A DNA stretch of 64,000 nt from OLB9 sp041392785 (GTDB lineage Bacteria; Bacteroidota; Bacteroidia; Chitinophagales; Saprospiraceae), in the NCBI GenBank assembly GCA_041392785.1, contig JAWKLK010000001.1, positions 682,001-746,000 on the forward strand, read 5' to 3'. Shown one piece after another: positions 1 to 9,945 of this stretch. Each line of letters begins with the position of its first letter. Positions within the stretch are counted from its first letter, which is position 1. The notes under the pieces are model-generated. The model worked only from the letters and a program-made list of their open reading frames with translations, was not told the origin of the DNA and ran no database searches. The position numbers and the translations under genes are program-made.

Positions 1-1038
1 ATCAAAGTTTGATGCTGTTTGAACCAATTGGTCCCACCACATTTTTCCTTTCTCCCCTTTCCAACATGCAATAGCTTCCTGATACACAGATAGGCTATCA
101 TCCGGTATAACTCTCTCTGGATCTATTCCTATCATCTTTCCATATCCTTCGCATTTCGGACAGGCGCCGTAGGGGTTATTGTAATTGAACATCTGATGGT
201 TTGGCTCCAAAAATGAAATACCATCCATTTCAAATCTATTGCTGAAATGCCGCATCTCTCCCTCTAATGGAAATACTATACAATCACCATGTGATTCATT
301 GAATGCGGATAATACGGAGTCGGCAATTCTGTTTTTATTATCTTCATCTTGATTTACTACAAATCTATCTATCAAAATATGTATAGGCTTGCTATACATC
401 TGATTCTGATCTGCTGCATCTTCCAGAGTCTTTAGCACATCTTCAATAGCTGAAATTTCGCCATCGATATAAACCCGAGTGAACCCTTTTTGACTGTATA
501 AATCTAGTTCCTTGATCAATGGTCTATCAATCGAAATTGCTACCGGAATAAGTATATATACTTTGGTGCTTTCTGGCAATGAAAATATAAAATCAGTGAC
601 ATCGCTGACCTCATGCTTTTTTACTTCCTGCCCTGAAACAGGTGAAATCGTCCTTCCCACTCGAGCATATAGTAATCGTAGATAATCGTAAATCTCCGTC
701 ATAGAACCCACAGTCGATCTCGCATTTGATGTACTTACCTTTTGCTCTATTGCTATCGCAGGACAAATACCTTTGATATAATCTACTTCGGGTTTTTTAC
801 GTCTATCTAAAAACTGTCTGGCATAAGCGGACAAACTCTCCACATACCTACGCTGGCCTTCAGCATAAAGGGTATCGATGATAAGTGATGATTTTCCGGA
901 CCCAGACACACCAGTGACCACGGTGAGTTTTTGCTTTGGAATGGCAAGCTCGATATTTTTAAGATTATTGGATCGAGCCCCTTTGATATAAATATTATGC
1001 TTTACATTAATGGTGTCCTCAGATGTCTCTTGTTTCAT
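1..1038 (-). CDS. uvrA: Excinuclease ABC subunit A, N-terminal part (cut by window edge)
   Basis: UvrA is the DNA-damage sensor ATPase of nucleotide excision repair; it acts in the cytoplasm with UvrB. The first 346 codons are present on the minus strand and the gene runs off the left edge. The reading frame from the ATG at 1038 has a Walker A (GVSGSGKSS) near residue 40, then the UvrA landmarks YAEGQRRYVESLSAYARQF and STVGSMTEIYDYLRLLYARVG. The first zinc-finger half (CPKCEGYGK) lies at about residue 295. The closest upstream gene is tatA, 103 bp away on the same strand. No damage to the frame is visible in the part present. The identification is firm; only the missing C-terminal two thirds are unknown. 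Confidence 0.96.
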   Translation of the reverse strand, partial: MKQETSEDTINVKHNIYIKGARSNNLKNIELAIPKQKLTVVTGVSGSGKSSLIIDTLYAEGQRRYVESLSAYARQFLDRRKKPEVDYIKGICPAIAIEQKVSTSNARSTVGSMTEIYDYLRLLYARVGRTISPVSGQEVKKHEVSDVTDFIFSLPESTKVYILIPVAISIDRPLIKELDLYSQKGFTRVYIDGEISAIEDVLKTLEDAADQNQMYSKPIHILIDRFVVNQDEDNKNRIADSVLSAFNESHGDCIVFPLEGEMRHFSNRFEMDGISFLEPNHQMFNYNNPYGACPKCEGYGKMIGIDPERVIPDDSLSVYQEAIACWKGEKGKMWWDQLVQTASNFD

Positions 1039-1141
1039 ATTTCAGACCCGTTAAAGTAGATGAATTTAAATGGAATACAATTTGACTATGACCCCAAAAA
1101 GGCAAAGGGGACACAAAAAATATACTAGTCAAATGACTGCA

Positions 1142-1336
1142 CTATTTGCTTTTAGAATCTAATTCTTTCATATTTTCTTTGACCTCAGCTTCAATATTGT
1201 TTTTGGCGTTATTGAATTCTCTGATTCCACTACCCAATCCACGCATTAATTCAGGAATCTTTTTACCACCAAAAAACACTAAAACAATAAAGCCAAGTAA
1301 AAGTATCTCTTGACCACCCAACCCAAACAATATCAT
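1142..1336 (-). CDS. tatA: Twin-arginine translocase subunit TatA/TatE
   Basis: This 64-residue protein has the TatA/E plan: one N-terminal membrane helix (about residues 7-21), an FGGKKIPEL hinge, an amphipathic helix and a short charged tail. TatA oligomers form the passage for folded proteins with twin-arginine signals across the inner membrane. The FGGKKIPEL motif with a GLGSGIREFN continuation is typical of Bacteroidota TatA. No tatC is seen nearby. A TACCTTTG promoter element (1362-1369) lies 25 bp upstream of the ATG. TatA and TatB cannot be fully separated by sequence, but the length and motif favour TatA. Confidence 0.93.
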   Translation of the reverse strand: MILFGLGGQEILLLGFIVLVFFGGKKIPELMRGLGSGIREFNNAKNNIEAEVKENMKELDSKSK

Positions 1337-1361
1337 ATCTTAAAATTAATTAATTATTAAA

Positions 1362-1369
1362 CAAAGGTA
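1362..1369 (-). promoter_or_regulatory. Putative Bacteroidota -7 element (TACCTTTG) for tatA
   Basis: On the minus strand the bases read TACCTTTG, a full match to the Bacteroidota sigma-A -7 consensus TAnnTTTG, 25 nt upstream of the tatA ATG. No TTG was found at the usual 17-23 nt spacing upstream, so the -33 side is weak. Confidence 0.45.
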
Positions 1370-1446
1370 CGTATATTAAACAAAATCCTGGGATAAAAGA
1401 TTGTTCACTAATTGAATATTATTTTTTACCATACGTCCCGTGGCTA

Positions 1447-4400
1447 TTAGCTAAATAAAAATTCAACATCCTGTCTGGTAAGTTTTTTAAAAAATGCCCC
1501 ATCATCTGCTATGAGATCCTTTGAAATACTGATTTTATTTTCTTGCAAAGTGAGAATCTTTTCTTCTACTGAATCTTTACATATCATTTTGTATGCGAAA
1601 ACTGTTTTATCCTGCCCTATTCTATGTGCTCTGTCTATCGCTTGTACTTCGGTGGCGGGGTTCCACCACGGATCCACTATATACACATAATCTGCCGCTG
1701 TAAGATTAAGACCTACGCCACCAGCTTTTAGTGAAATTAAAAATACTTTTATAGACGGATCATTCTGAAAACTCTCTATTAACTCTTTTCTTTTTTCTGC
1801 GGGAGTACCTCCATCCAAGTAACAAAACTTGATCCCATGTCCTTCTATTTCTAATCTAATCAGTCCCAACATCTCTGTAAACTGAGAGAAAACAAGCATT
1901 TTATGATCACCAGAATTTTCTAGTATTTCTCGCAATAATTCTTCAATTTTTACACCCGTGGATGGTCTGATTTCTGAATCTTTCAATAATCTTACATCAT
2001 CACATATTTGTCTTAATCTCAATAAACCTTCTAGGATATACACACCTGACTTTGCCATGCCGTCCGAATCGATTTTTTTCATCAATGAATGCCTATAAAA
2101 ATCTTTATATTCATCATAAACAGCTCTCTGATTTTTATTCATTTGGCACCAAATGATCGTTTCGACTTTATCCGGAAGGTCTGAAGCAACTTCTTTTTTA
2201 GTTCTTCTGAGTATAAATGGTTGTAGAATTTTCCTAAGAAGCGTGCTACTCTCAAAATGTTTTTCCTTGTCTATGGGAATGGCAAAATTTTCACGAAACT
2301 GCATCTTGTTGCCCAAAAGCCCAGGATTCAAAAAGTTAAATTGTGCATATAAATCGAAAGTATTATTTTGGTAGGGAGTACCTGAAAGAATGATTTTATT
2401 TCTAGACTTTAAAAGTTGAACCGCTTTTGTGGTGATTGCATCGGGATTTTTTATTGCCTGACTTTCATCAAGTATGACATATTCCCAATTAAAGCTCCGC
2501 AATGACTCAATATCAATGCGAGCTATGCCATAGGAAGTGATCACAACGTCGTACCCTTCAAAATGATCATCGCTGAAACTTCTTGCATTTCCATAATAAA
2601 TAAAGTACTTCAAAGTAGGTGCAAACTTCTTGATCTCATTTTCCCAGTTAAATATCAGCGAGGTGGGACAAATTATTAAACTAGTTGGGTTATTGTATTT
2701 TTTCTTCAAAAAGGTAAGAAATGTAATCGCCTGCAAAGTTTTGCCAAGTCCCATATCATCAGCAAGACATCCTCCCCAAGATATTTCATCAAGTACTTGC
2801 AACCATTGGTATCCTGATGTCTGATATGGTCTCAATGTGGCAATAATTTCATTTGGAATCGGCTCAGTGACTATATTTTCAAGGCTGAGAAGCTTGGTTT
2901 TTTTTTCTTGAAATTCACGTTTGACTTCATCATCATCTATTTGATCAAAGAGAATGTCAATGATATTAAATTGCTTTTTGGACAGTGACAAGGTGTCGCC
3001 CTTAGTCACGCCAACCTTGAACAAACCTGAGTATTTTTGAAGCCATTCTTCTGGAATCATCCCAAAAGATCCATCACCCAACACTACAAAATTTTGTTTA
3101 GTTAGTATGGCATTTCTTAAATCTTTAAAATCAATCACTTGATCGTCCCAGACAGCCTGGATTTTTACATCAAACCAATCTATACCACTTGAAATCTCCA
3201 TGTTCCATTTTGGAGTGGCTGAATTGTACTTAAATTTCTTCAATTCATTTATTCCGACTACATGAATGCCTTGGTCCAACAATGATTTGGTGGTGTCCAA
3301 AAACCAATTGTTTCTCATCACATCATCAAAATCTATTCTGAACCCATCCTCGAACTTCTGATTCTGAAATGATGGGTGTAAATTCATGACATATGACTTA
3401 AAGGCAGATTCTTCTGCAAGTTTTCGTTTTGTATATATAAATTTTTCATCTTGCTCCAAAGTAATAAATGGCTGGGGAATATGTACCGAAACTGATTTTT
3501 CTCCATATTTTGCTACTGCCTCTAGCACCATGCTAATCTCATCTGCTTCACGTAGCCATACTTCAAAATGTAGTTCATTTTCTTCTTGTTCCAATACAAA
3601 CCCAGAAGGTAAATCTACATTAAACTTTTCTTTAATTGGCAATATCAATTGCGAAATGACTTGCTCTCGATTCTTATTGGGGACTAGAAGTTTATGCAAG
3701 GGCATTTTCTCCAAAAACTTGCTTACATCATCATTCTGCACATGGTATAGATTATCATTCCATAGCAATAATTGGTTAAAATAGAGTTTTATGTCTTCGA
3801 ATTCTAATAAAGCATCCTCCGACGGCAAATAAAACTTCGGTGTTATTACCAAGAATCTATCCTTTTCTTCAATATAAATTTGCAGTTCTGGGCGCTCTTT
3901 TGGCAATGTTATTTTTGTGAGTGTAGTATCAGTTGGCCTAGAAGATGATGCATCTAAAATAAAGTAATCATCAAAATCAGATAATCTATCCCAATACTTT
4001 TGCAAAGAATGTAAAAAATAGTCTACATATAACCGCTGCATTTTATCAACAAAATTAAATGAAGATACATGATCATACATATCGCCATAGCTGATATTTT
4101 GGATTTCTGAACGCTTAAAGTGTTGAAAGTTAAACTTATTCAATATTTTTTCTAAATCACTCGGTAAGAATCCTGATTCAACAGAGTTACCATAAATATC
4201 TGTTGTAAAAACTTTATACTTATAGCCACCAGTCTTTTTCTTTTCTTTATAAAATGCTTTTATGGTGATTGGGTCTTGAGAAAAGTGTTTATCAGAAAAC
4301 TGAAAAAATATTCCTATATCAGCTCCATTTCTATTAATTTGGAAAGGAAGATGAATATCGCTATTATCTACATTATTGAGAAATGATGTGAATGAAGATA

Positions 4401-5223
4401 ATTGGTCTTCTGAAACGAACAACGGCGGTATAACTGAGATATACATTTTACCGCTAGAATCTTGTTTAAACTGAAATTCACTTGCCTCCTTGTCATCTAA
4501 AGTCAGACCATACCGCTCCAGAAGTTTATTTTTTTCTTCATCATAATTATAAAACTCTGTAAATGGATATAGATAATTAAAATTATACAAATGAAAGACT
4601 ACCATAGAAGCATGTTCACACAATTGTGATGATGTCAATTTATTGCATGAACATTGGATAATTAAGTTATTTTTCTTATTCACTTCAACATTGACTGTAT
4701 AGATCATATTGTTGAATCTCAGAAATGTTTTGTAGCCATTTTCATCTTTTTTTATTTCAATTTTAGCTCTGGAAAATTTGCTTATATTGATCTGATTTTT
4801 TAAGGTTGTATGGACAAAAGTTGTAAAATTCCGTACATTATCCAAAATAAATCTATTTTCATTCTCCTGATCCCATGCCTTTATGACCAAGTTTTCCTCA
4901 GAGTTAGCTGTTTTATTTGGGAAAAGTGAGTCATAAATAGAAAACGTTACGGCATAGACATGGCTACAACTACCATTTTTCTGAAAAGTTTGACATGTGC
5001 AAATAGGTGTATAGGATTCATTAAGTTCTTTGAAAATAACTGAATAATTGGTAATTAAGTCCTTCACTACGAAAGTCCAATAGTTATTAACCCTTTTTCT
5101 CAACTCAATAGGCTCTACAAGTTCCTGAAGAAACATGCGGGCTTCATATGTGATAACAGGATCATTGCATTTTTCAAACAATGATTTTATCATTTCAGGT
5201 TTCAACCCCTTATATAAAATCAT
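1447..5223 (-). CDS. SNF2-family DNA helicase/translocase with two SWIM zinc fingers
   Basis: This 1258-residue protein has an N-terminal region with two SWIM-type metal sites: C75-x-C77...C86-x-H88 and C191-x-C193...C202-x-H204. A long middle region without clear motifs follows. The C-terminal third is an SNF2 ATPase: Walker A DDMGLGKT with Lys828, a Walker B DESQ box, the SGTPYQN motif, and a helicase C lobe with SLKAGGVGLNLTAADYV and DRAHRIGQ. SNF2 proteins move along double-stranded DNA and remodel protein-DNA complexes; the partner in bacteria with SWIM fingers is not established. The start ATG overlaps the paaZ stop by 4 bp (ATGA), so the two are probably translated together. Family assignment is firm; the cellular role is unknown. 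Confidence 0.9.
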   Translation of the reverse strand: MILYKGLKPEMIKSLFEKCNDPVITYEARMFLQELVEPIELRKRVNNYWTFVVKDLITNYSVIFKELNESYTPICTCQTFQKNGSCSHVYAVTFSIYDSLFPNKTANSEENLVIKAWDQENENRFILDNVRNFTTFVHTTLKNQINISKFSRAKIEIKKDENGYKTFLRFNNMIYTVNVEVNKKNNLIIQCSCNKLTSSQLCEHASMVVFHLYNFNYLYPFTEFYNYDEEKNKLLERYGLTLDDKEASEFQFKQDSSGKMYISVIPPLFVSEDQLSSFTSFLNNVDNSDIHLPFQINRNGADIGIFFQFSDKHFSQDPITIKAFYKEKKKTGGYKYKVFTTDIYGNSVESGFLPSDLEKILNKFNFQHFKRSEIQNISYGDMYDHVSSFNFVDKMQRLYVDYFLHSLQKYWDRLSDFDDYFILDASSSRPTDTTLTKITLPKERPELQIYIEEKDRFLVITPKFYLPSEDALLEFEDIKLYFNQLLLWNDNLYHVQNDDVSKFLEKMPLHKLLVPNKNREQVISQLILPIKEKFNVDLPSGFVLEQEENELHFEVWLREADEISMVLEAVAKYGEKSVSVHIPQPFITLEQDEKFIYTKRKLAEESAFKSYVMNLHPSFQNQKFEDGFRIDFDDVMRNNWFLDTTKSLLDQGIHVVGINELKKFKYNSATPKWNMEISSGIDWFDVKIQAVWDDQVIDFKDLRNAILTKQNFVVLGDGSFGMIPEEWLQKYSGLFKVGVTKGDTLSLSKKQFNIIDILFDQIDDDEVKREFQEKKTKLLSLENIVTEPIPNEIIATLRPYQTSGYQWLQVLDEISWGGCLADDMGLGKTLQAITFLTFLKKKYNNPTSLIICPTSLIFNWENEIKKFAPTLKYFIYYGNARSFSDDHFEGYDVVITSYGIARIDIESLRSFNWEYVILDESQAIKNPDAITTKAVQLLKSRNKIILSGTPYQNNTFDLYAQFNFLNPGLLGNKMQFRENFAIPIDKEKHFESSTLLRKILQPFILRRTKKEVASDLPDKVETIIWCQMNKNQRAVYDEYKDFYRHSLMKKIDSDGMAKSGVYILEGLLRLRQICDDVRLLKDSEIRPSTGVKIEELLREILENSGDHKMLVFSQFTEMLGLIRLEIEGHGIKFCYLDGGTPAEKRKELIESFQNDPSIKVFLISLKAGGVGLNLTAADYVYIVDPWWNPATEVQAIDRAHRIGQDKTVFAYKMICKDSVEEKILTLQENKISISKDLIADDGAFFKKLTRQDVEFLFS

Positions 5224-7268
5224 CCAAGATTGTTTTTACAACGCACCATTGTTAAAATAGTAGCAATCGCAACAGTTTCGTTGGTATCATCATAGATATC
5301 AACGTACCATTTTACAATCCCTTTGGTGATATCCTCATCTTCTTTTTTCTCTTGCAATATTTTCTCTTTGACGGTAAGCCTAACGCCTATAGTCATACCC
5401 GCATACACTGGCTTCGTAAATCTACATTCCTCGAGTCCATAATTGAGAAGGACAGGACCTTTTGCTGGATCAACAAATAGACCTGCTGCTGCAGAAAGCA
5501 CAAAATATCCATGCGCTACTCGATGTGTAAATATGGTACCTTCTAATGATGTCGCATCAGTGTGTGCATAGAAATGATCCCAAGAAACATTGCCAAAATT
5601 GACAATATCAGCATCTGTAATCGTGCGTTTATGTGTAATCCAAGTTTCACTTATTTTGAGATCTTCAAAATGTTTTCTAAATGGATGAATGCTGTCTTCA
5701 ATATACTTACCTCCTGGCTGATACTGATCTGTTATCGCACTTATAGACGTAGGTGTCCCTTGTATAGCACACCGCTGCATGTAGTGTTTTATCCCGCGCA
5801 ATCCACCCATCTCTTCTCCGCCACCAGCTCTACCCGGTCCTCCATGCACTAGCAATGGCATAGGCGATCCATGTCCTGTGCTTTCTACCACTGATTCGCG
5901 GTTTAGTATCAAAATCCTACCATGATGTGTGGCAGCATTAATCACATAGTCTTTAGCGATATTATTATCAAATGTCACTATTGTGCTACACAAGGACCCT
6001 TTACCTAGACTGGACAAATGTACAGCCTCTTCCAAATTTTGGTATGGCATCAATGTGGACACAGGGCCAAATGCTTCTGTCTCGTGTATGATAGTATCTT
6101 TCAATGGGTTATCATGTCTGAATAACATCGGACAGAGATATGCGCCATTAGACTTATCGCCCTTTTCTATTAAAAAATTATCAGGATCACCATACACCAG
6201 TTGCGCTGAAGTTCGAAGAATATCTACTTTTTCCTTTACTTCTCTTACCTGGGCTTTTCCTGCCAGAGAGCCCATTTTTACTCCTTCTGTTCGCGGATCT
6301 CCGACCACTACTTTTTGTAAGGAAGTAGCAATAGCTGTCTGCACATCCTCGATATACTTTTCAGGCACTATGATCCGTCTGACTGCAGTACATTTTTGTC
6401 CTGCTTTGACAGTCATTTCTTTACTGATTTCCTTTATAAAAACATCAAATTCTTCGGTACCCGGCGCAGCATCAATGCCTAAAATAATAGCATTAAGAGA
6501 ATCCGCTTCGATATTAAAAGGGACTGATTCGGCAATTATATTTTTATTGGATTTCAATTTAATCCCCGTTGATGCCGATCCAGTAAAGGTCACAACATCT
6601 TGATAATTAACATGATCGAGTAAAGTATTGGCACTACCACAAATCAATTGTAATGCGCCTTCCGGCAAAATGCCAGATGCTATAATATCCTTTACTACAG
6701 CCTCTGTCAGAAATGAAGTAATGGTGGCCGGTTTTACAATGGCAGGCATACCGGATAACCAGTTTACGGCACATTTTTCTAACATTCCCCACACAGGAAA
6801 ATTAAAGGCATTGATATGTACAGCGACACCTTCTTTAGGTACCAAGATATGGTGACCTATGAAAGTACCACCTTTGCTCAGGCCAACGTGTTCGCCTTCT
6901 GTATAATAAGTCTGATCTGGAAGTTTTCGTCTGAGGCTTGCATTCGCAAAGAGATTCCCAATACCACCATCAATATCTATCCAAGAGTCAATTTTTGTTG
7001 CTCCTGTTTTAAAACTGATGTCATAATATTTCTTTCTGTGTTCTTTCAAATACAGCGCTAGGGCTTTTAGTGCTCTACCTCTCTCATGAAAAGTAAGTTT
7101 TCTAAGATTTTTATTGCCCACTTTGCGCCCATAATCTAGCATGGCGCCAAAATCTAAACCTTCTGATGATGCTGAACTGATGACTTCACCCGTACAAGCA
7201 TCATAAAGCTCTTGGCCGTCTCCTTTACCCTCTACCCAAGTGCCATTAGCATAACTTTGTAACTTCAT
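5220..7268 (-). CDS. paaZ: Bifunctional PaaZ: oxepin-CoA hydrolase / aldehyde dehydrogenase
   Basis: This 682-residue fusion consists of an aldehyde dehydrogenase (residues about 1-520) and a C-terminal MaoC/R-hydratase domain (about 540-680). The dehydrogenase residues are in place: E254 in FNIEADSLNA and C293 in KAGQKCTAVRR. The hydratase domain carries WDHFYAH and RVAHGYFVLSAAAGLF, the PaaZ signatures. In phenylacetate breakdown PaaZ opens the oxepin-CoA ring and oxidises the resulting aldehyde. No paaABCDE, paaJ or paaK genes lie in this window; the 3' neighbour is the SNF2 helicase, with a 4-bp overlap. The rest of the pathway must be elsewhere or absent, in which case the enzyme may serve another CoA-thioester substrate. 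Confidence 0.92.
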   Translation of the reverse strand: MKLQSYANGTWVEGKGDGQELYDACTGEVISSASSEGLDFGAMLDYGRKVGNKNLRKLTFHERGRALKALALYLKEHRKKYYDISFKTGATKIDSWIDIDGGIGNLFANASLRRKLPDQTYYTEGEHVGLSKGGTFIGHHILVPKEGVAVHINAFNFPVWGMLEKCAVNWLSGMPAIVKPATITSFLTEAVVKDIIASGILPEGALQLICGSANTLLDHVNYQDVVTFTGSASTGIKLKSNKNIIAESVPFNIEADSLNAIILGIDAAPGTEEFDVFIKEISKEMTVKAGQKCTAVRRIIVPEKYIEDVQTAIATSLQKVVVGDPRTEGVKMGSLAGKAQVREVKEKVDILRTSAQLVYGDPDNFLIEKGDKSNGAYLCPMLFRHDNPLKDTIIHETEAFGPVSTLMPYQNLEEAVHLSSLGKGSLCSTIVTFDNNIAKDYVINAATHHGRILILNRESVVESTGHGSPMPLLVHGGPGRAGGGEEMGGLRGIKHYMQRCAIQGTPTSISAITDQYQPGGKYIEDSIHPFRKHFEDLKISETWITHKRTITDADIVNFGNVSWDHFYAHTDATSLEGTIFTHRVAHGYFVLSAAAGLFVDPAKGPVLLNYGLEECRFTKPVYAGMTIGVRLTVKEKILQEKKEDEDITKGIVKWYVDIYDDTNETVAIATILTMVRCKNNLG

Positions 7269-7349
7269 TTAAGATTGTTTTTATATTGCGAAGATAGCTA
7301 AATGTATGATAACTAAAGATTTTCTCTTATGGTAATAATCGTAATAGTA

Positions 7350-7384
7350 CTAAAATAAAAAAGCCCAAACAAAGTGCTTGGGCT
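7350..7384 (-). terminator. Intrinsic terminator after atpG
   Basis: On the minus strand a 7-bp stem (AGCCCAA pairing with TTGGGCT, 7362-7384) with a 9-nt loop is followed by a T-rich run (TTTTTTATTTT). It lies 26 bp past the atpG stop and closes the ATP synthase operon. Confidence 0.88.
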
Positions 7385-7409
7385 ATATATAATTTTGATT
7401 ATCAATCTA

Positions 7410-8312
7410 CTATGCATTCAATGCCGCTGCACCGCCCACTATCTCTGATAATTCTTTGGTGATCGCTTCTTGTCTAGCTTTGTTATAATTGATTTTAAGT
7501 TCCTTCATAAGTTCCTCAGCATTTGTGGTGGCATTATCCATCGCCGTCATACGAGCACCATGTTCAGATGCATGGTTTTCAAGGACAAACTTTTGAAATG
7601 TAGTGTGTAGAATACTAGGAATCAATTGCTCTAGCACCACTTCTTTACTTGGCTCAAATAAATAATTGGCTTTACTTTTGGCTTTGTTTGATTCGTCTGA
7701 TTTGACTTCTGTACTCACAACAGGTAAATACTTTGTGCAAATAGGCAATTGAAATGCAGCATTCTTGAATTGGCCATAACATACATCTACGACATCAAAT
7801 GATTTTGATTCATAATTATCCATTAGGTACGTAGAAACCCTAGAGATATTATCATAACTAAGATCAGAAAATAAATCCACATACTCAGAAACGATGGTAG
7901 CATCAGAGTATTTTTTACGCAAAATATCATAACCTTTTTTACCAACAAATACCAATGTCAGTTTGCCATTTTTACGTTGCGCATCATACTGGGACTCAAT
8001 CTTATTAATGGCTTCTTTAATGATATTACTATTGAATGCTCCTGCAAGCCCTCTATTCGAAGTAATGACAACAACCGCAACATTTTGTTCTTCTCTTTGA
8101 ACTACATAAGGTGAATTGACATCACTATCTAAGTTTGCGACAAGATTTTTCATCATTTTATCCAACCTGTTCGCATAAGGTCGCATTTCCTGTATGGCTT
8201 GCTGTGCTCTCCTTAATTTAGAAGCAGACACCATTTTCATGGCTTTGGTAATCTGCTGAGTGGATTGAACTGATTTAATTCTTTCTCTGACCTCTTTTAG
8301 TTTGCCGGACAT
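7410..8312 (-). CDS. atpG: F1 ATP synthase gamma subunit
   Basis: The 300-residue protein is the central stalk of F1, which turns inside the alpha3beta3 ring. The N-terminus (LKEVRERIKSVQSTQQITKAMKMVS) and C-terminus (RMTAMDNATTNAEELM) are the two conserved coiled-coil arms of the gamma family. It is the last gene of the minus-strand atp cluster, 21 bp after atpA, and is followed by a strong intrinsic terminator. The beta and epsilon genes (atpD, atpC) are not downstream as they are in E. coli; a split operon of this kind is common in Bacteroidota. Confidence 0.97.
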   Translation of the reverse strand: MSGKLKEVRERIKSVQSTQQITKAMKMVSASKLRRAQQAIQEMRPYANRLDKMMKNLVANLDSDVNSPYVVQREEQNVAVVVITSNRGLAGAFNSNIIKEAINKIESQYDAQRKNGKLTLVFVGKKGYDILRKKYSDATIVSEYVDLFSDLSYDNISRVSTYLMDNYESKSFDVVDVCYGQFKNAAFQLPICTKYLPVVSTEVKSDESNKAKSKANYLFEPSKEVVLEQLIPSILHTTFQKFVLENHASEHGARMTAMDNATTNAEELMKELKINYNKARQEAITKELSEIVGGAAALNA

Positions 8313-8333
8313 TTCCCGAATTTATATCTGTGA

Positions 8334-9917
8334 TTATTTAAATTGATTGCTGGTTTCTGCACCCACTCTCTTCAAGACATCAAGGATTTCATCGGTCAAC
8401 TGACCTTTACGAATAGCTGTCAAAGTATCTGGATGTGTGCGCTCTAAGGTGGTTAGATATGCATCTTCGAAATCTCTGACTTTATTGACGGCCACATTTC
8501 TAAGTAATCCCTGTGTACCGAGATAAATAATAGCTACCTGTTTTTCAACAGAAACTGGAGAATATTGTGGTTGCTTAAGGATTTCTACGTTTCTTTTTCC
8601 TTTTTCCAAAACTGATTGTGTGGCGGCATCAAGGTCAGAACCAAACTTAGCAAATGCTTCTAACTCACGATACTGTGCTTGGTCAAGCTTCAATGTACCT
8701 GCCACTTTTTTCATGGATTTGATTTGGGCATTTCCTCCCACTCTCGAGACAGAGATACCTACGTTGATCGCTGGTCTTATCCCTGCATTGAATAAGTTGG
8801 ATTCAAGAAATATTTGTCCATCAGTGATTGAAATTACATTCGTAGGTATATAAGCAGACACGTCACCTGCTTGTGTTTCGATGATTGGCAGTGCTGTCAA
8901 TGATCCTCCACCTTTTACAAGACCTGCTGCTTTTAATGATTCCGGAAGGTCATTCATGTTTTGCGCTATTTTGTCATTGTTAATGACCTTAGCTGCTCTT
9001 TCAAGCAATCTTGAGTGCAAATAAAAAACGTCACCAGGATATGCTTCACGTCCAGGAGGTCTTCTCAATAAAAGAGACACCTCTCGGTATGCCACTGCTT
9101 GTTTTGACAAATCGTCATAGATGATCAATGCAGGTCTACCTGTATCTCTAAAATACTCACCTATCGCTGCACCTGCAAATGGCGCATAAAATTGTAGGGG
9201 CGCTGGATCAGATGCAGATGCAGATACTATAGTGGTATAAGCCATAGCACCACCTTCTTCAAGAGATTTCATCACTTGAGCAACAGTAGATGCTTTTTGT
9301 CCTGACGCAACATAAATACAATATACTGGTTCTCCTCGGTCAAAAAATTCTTTTTGGTTGATAATCGTATCAATAGCAATGGCTGTTTTACCAGTCTGTC
9401 TGTCACCGATGATAAGCTCTCTCTGACCTCTACCTATTGGAATCATAGAGTCAATGGCTTTGATCCCTGTTTGAAGAGGTTCGTTTACTGGCTGTCTATA
9501 TATTACTCCCGGAGCCTTTCTTTCTAGGGGCATTTCATAAGTAGTGCCTGCTATAGGACCTTTGCCATCGATAGGTTGTCCCATAGTATTAACCACTCTA
9601 CCAACCATGCCTTCACCTACTTTGATAGAAGCTATTCTTTTGGTACGTCTTACTGTGGTTCCCTCTTTGATTCCATCACCAGAACCCAATAGTACAACAC
9701 CCACATTATCTTCTTCAAGGTTAAGTGCAATGGCTTGAACACCATTTTCAAATTCTACCAATTCACCTGCTTGTACTTGAGAAAGACCGTATACACGTGC
9801 AATACCATCACCTACTTGAAGTACTGATCCTACTTCTTCCAGTTCTGTTTCTGTTTTAAAGCCTGATAATTGTTGCTTTAGTATTGCTGATATTTCATCC
9901 GGTTTAACACCAACCAT
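8334..9917 (-). CDS. atpA: F1 ATP synthase alpha subunit
   Basis: This 527-residue non-catalytic nucleotide-binding subunit of F1 has its Walker A at residues 171-178 (GDRQTGKT). It also has the QKASTVAQV region, the FYLHSRLLERAAK segment and the catalytic-site arginine region SVSRVGGNAQ. The length is normal for the family. The ATG at 9917 opens MVGVKPDEISAILKQQL, the usual alpha start. It lies 28 bp after atpH and 21 bp before atpG, and is surely co-transcribed with both. Confidence 0.98.
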   Translation of the reverse strand: MVGVKPDEISAILKQQLSGFKTETELEEVGSVLQVGDGIARVYGLSQVQAGELVEFENGVQAIALNLEEDNVGVVLLGSGDGIKEGTTVRRTKRIASIKVGEGMVGRVVNTMGQPIDGKGPIAGTTYEMPLERKAPGVIYRQPVNEPLQTGIKAIDSMIPIGRGQRELIIGDRQTGKTAIAIDTIINQKEFFDRGEPVYCIYVASGQKASTVAQVMKSLEEGGAMAYTTIVSASASDPAPLQFYAPFAGAAIGEYFRDTGRPALIIYDDLSKQAVAYREVSLLLRRPPGREAYPGDVFYLHSRLLERAAKVINNDKIAQNMNDLPESLKAAGLVKGGGSLTALPIIETQAGDVSAYIPTNVISITDGQIFLESNLFNAGIRPAINVGISVSRVGGNAQIKSMKKVAGTLKLDQAQYRELEAFAKFGSDLDAATQSVLEKGKRNVEILKQPQYSPVSVEKQVAIIYLGTQGLLRNVAVNKVRDFEDAYLTTLERTHPDTLTAIRKGQLTDEILDVLKRVGAETSNQFK

Positions 9918-9945
9918 AACTTTGTATTTTGTATATTAAATTTAA

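Noticed and set aside
5983..6603. 206-residue open frame on the plus strand inside paaZ
   Set aside because: It is antisense to a well-supported enzyme whose catalytic motifs are all in the other strand, and its translation shows no family sequence.
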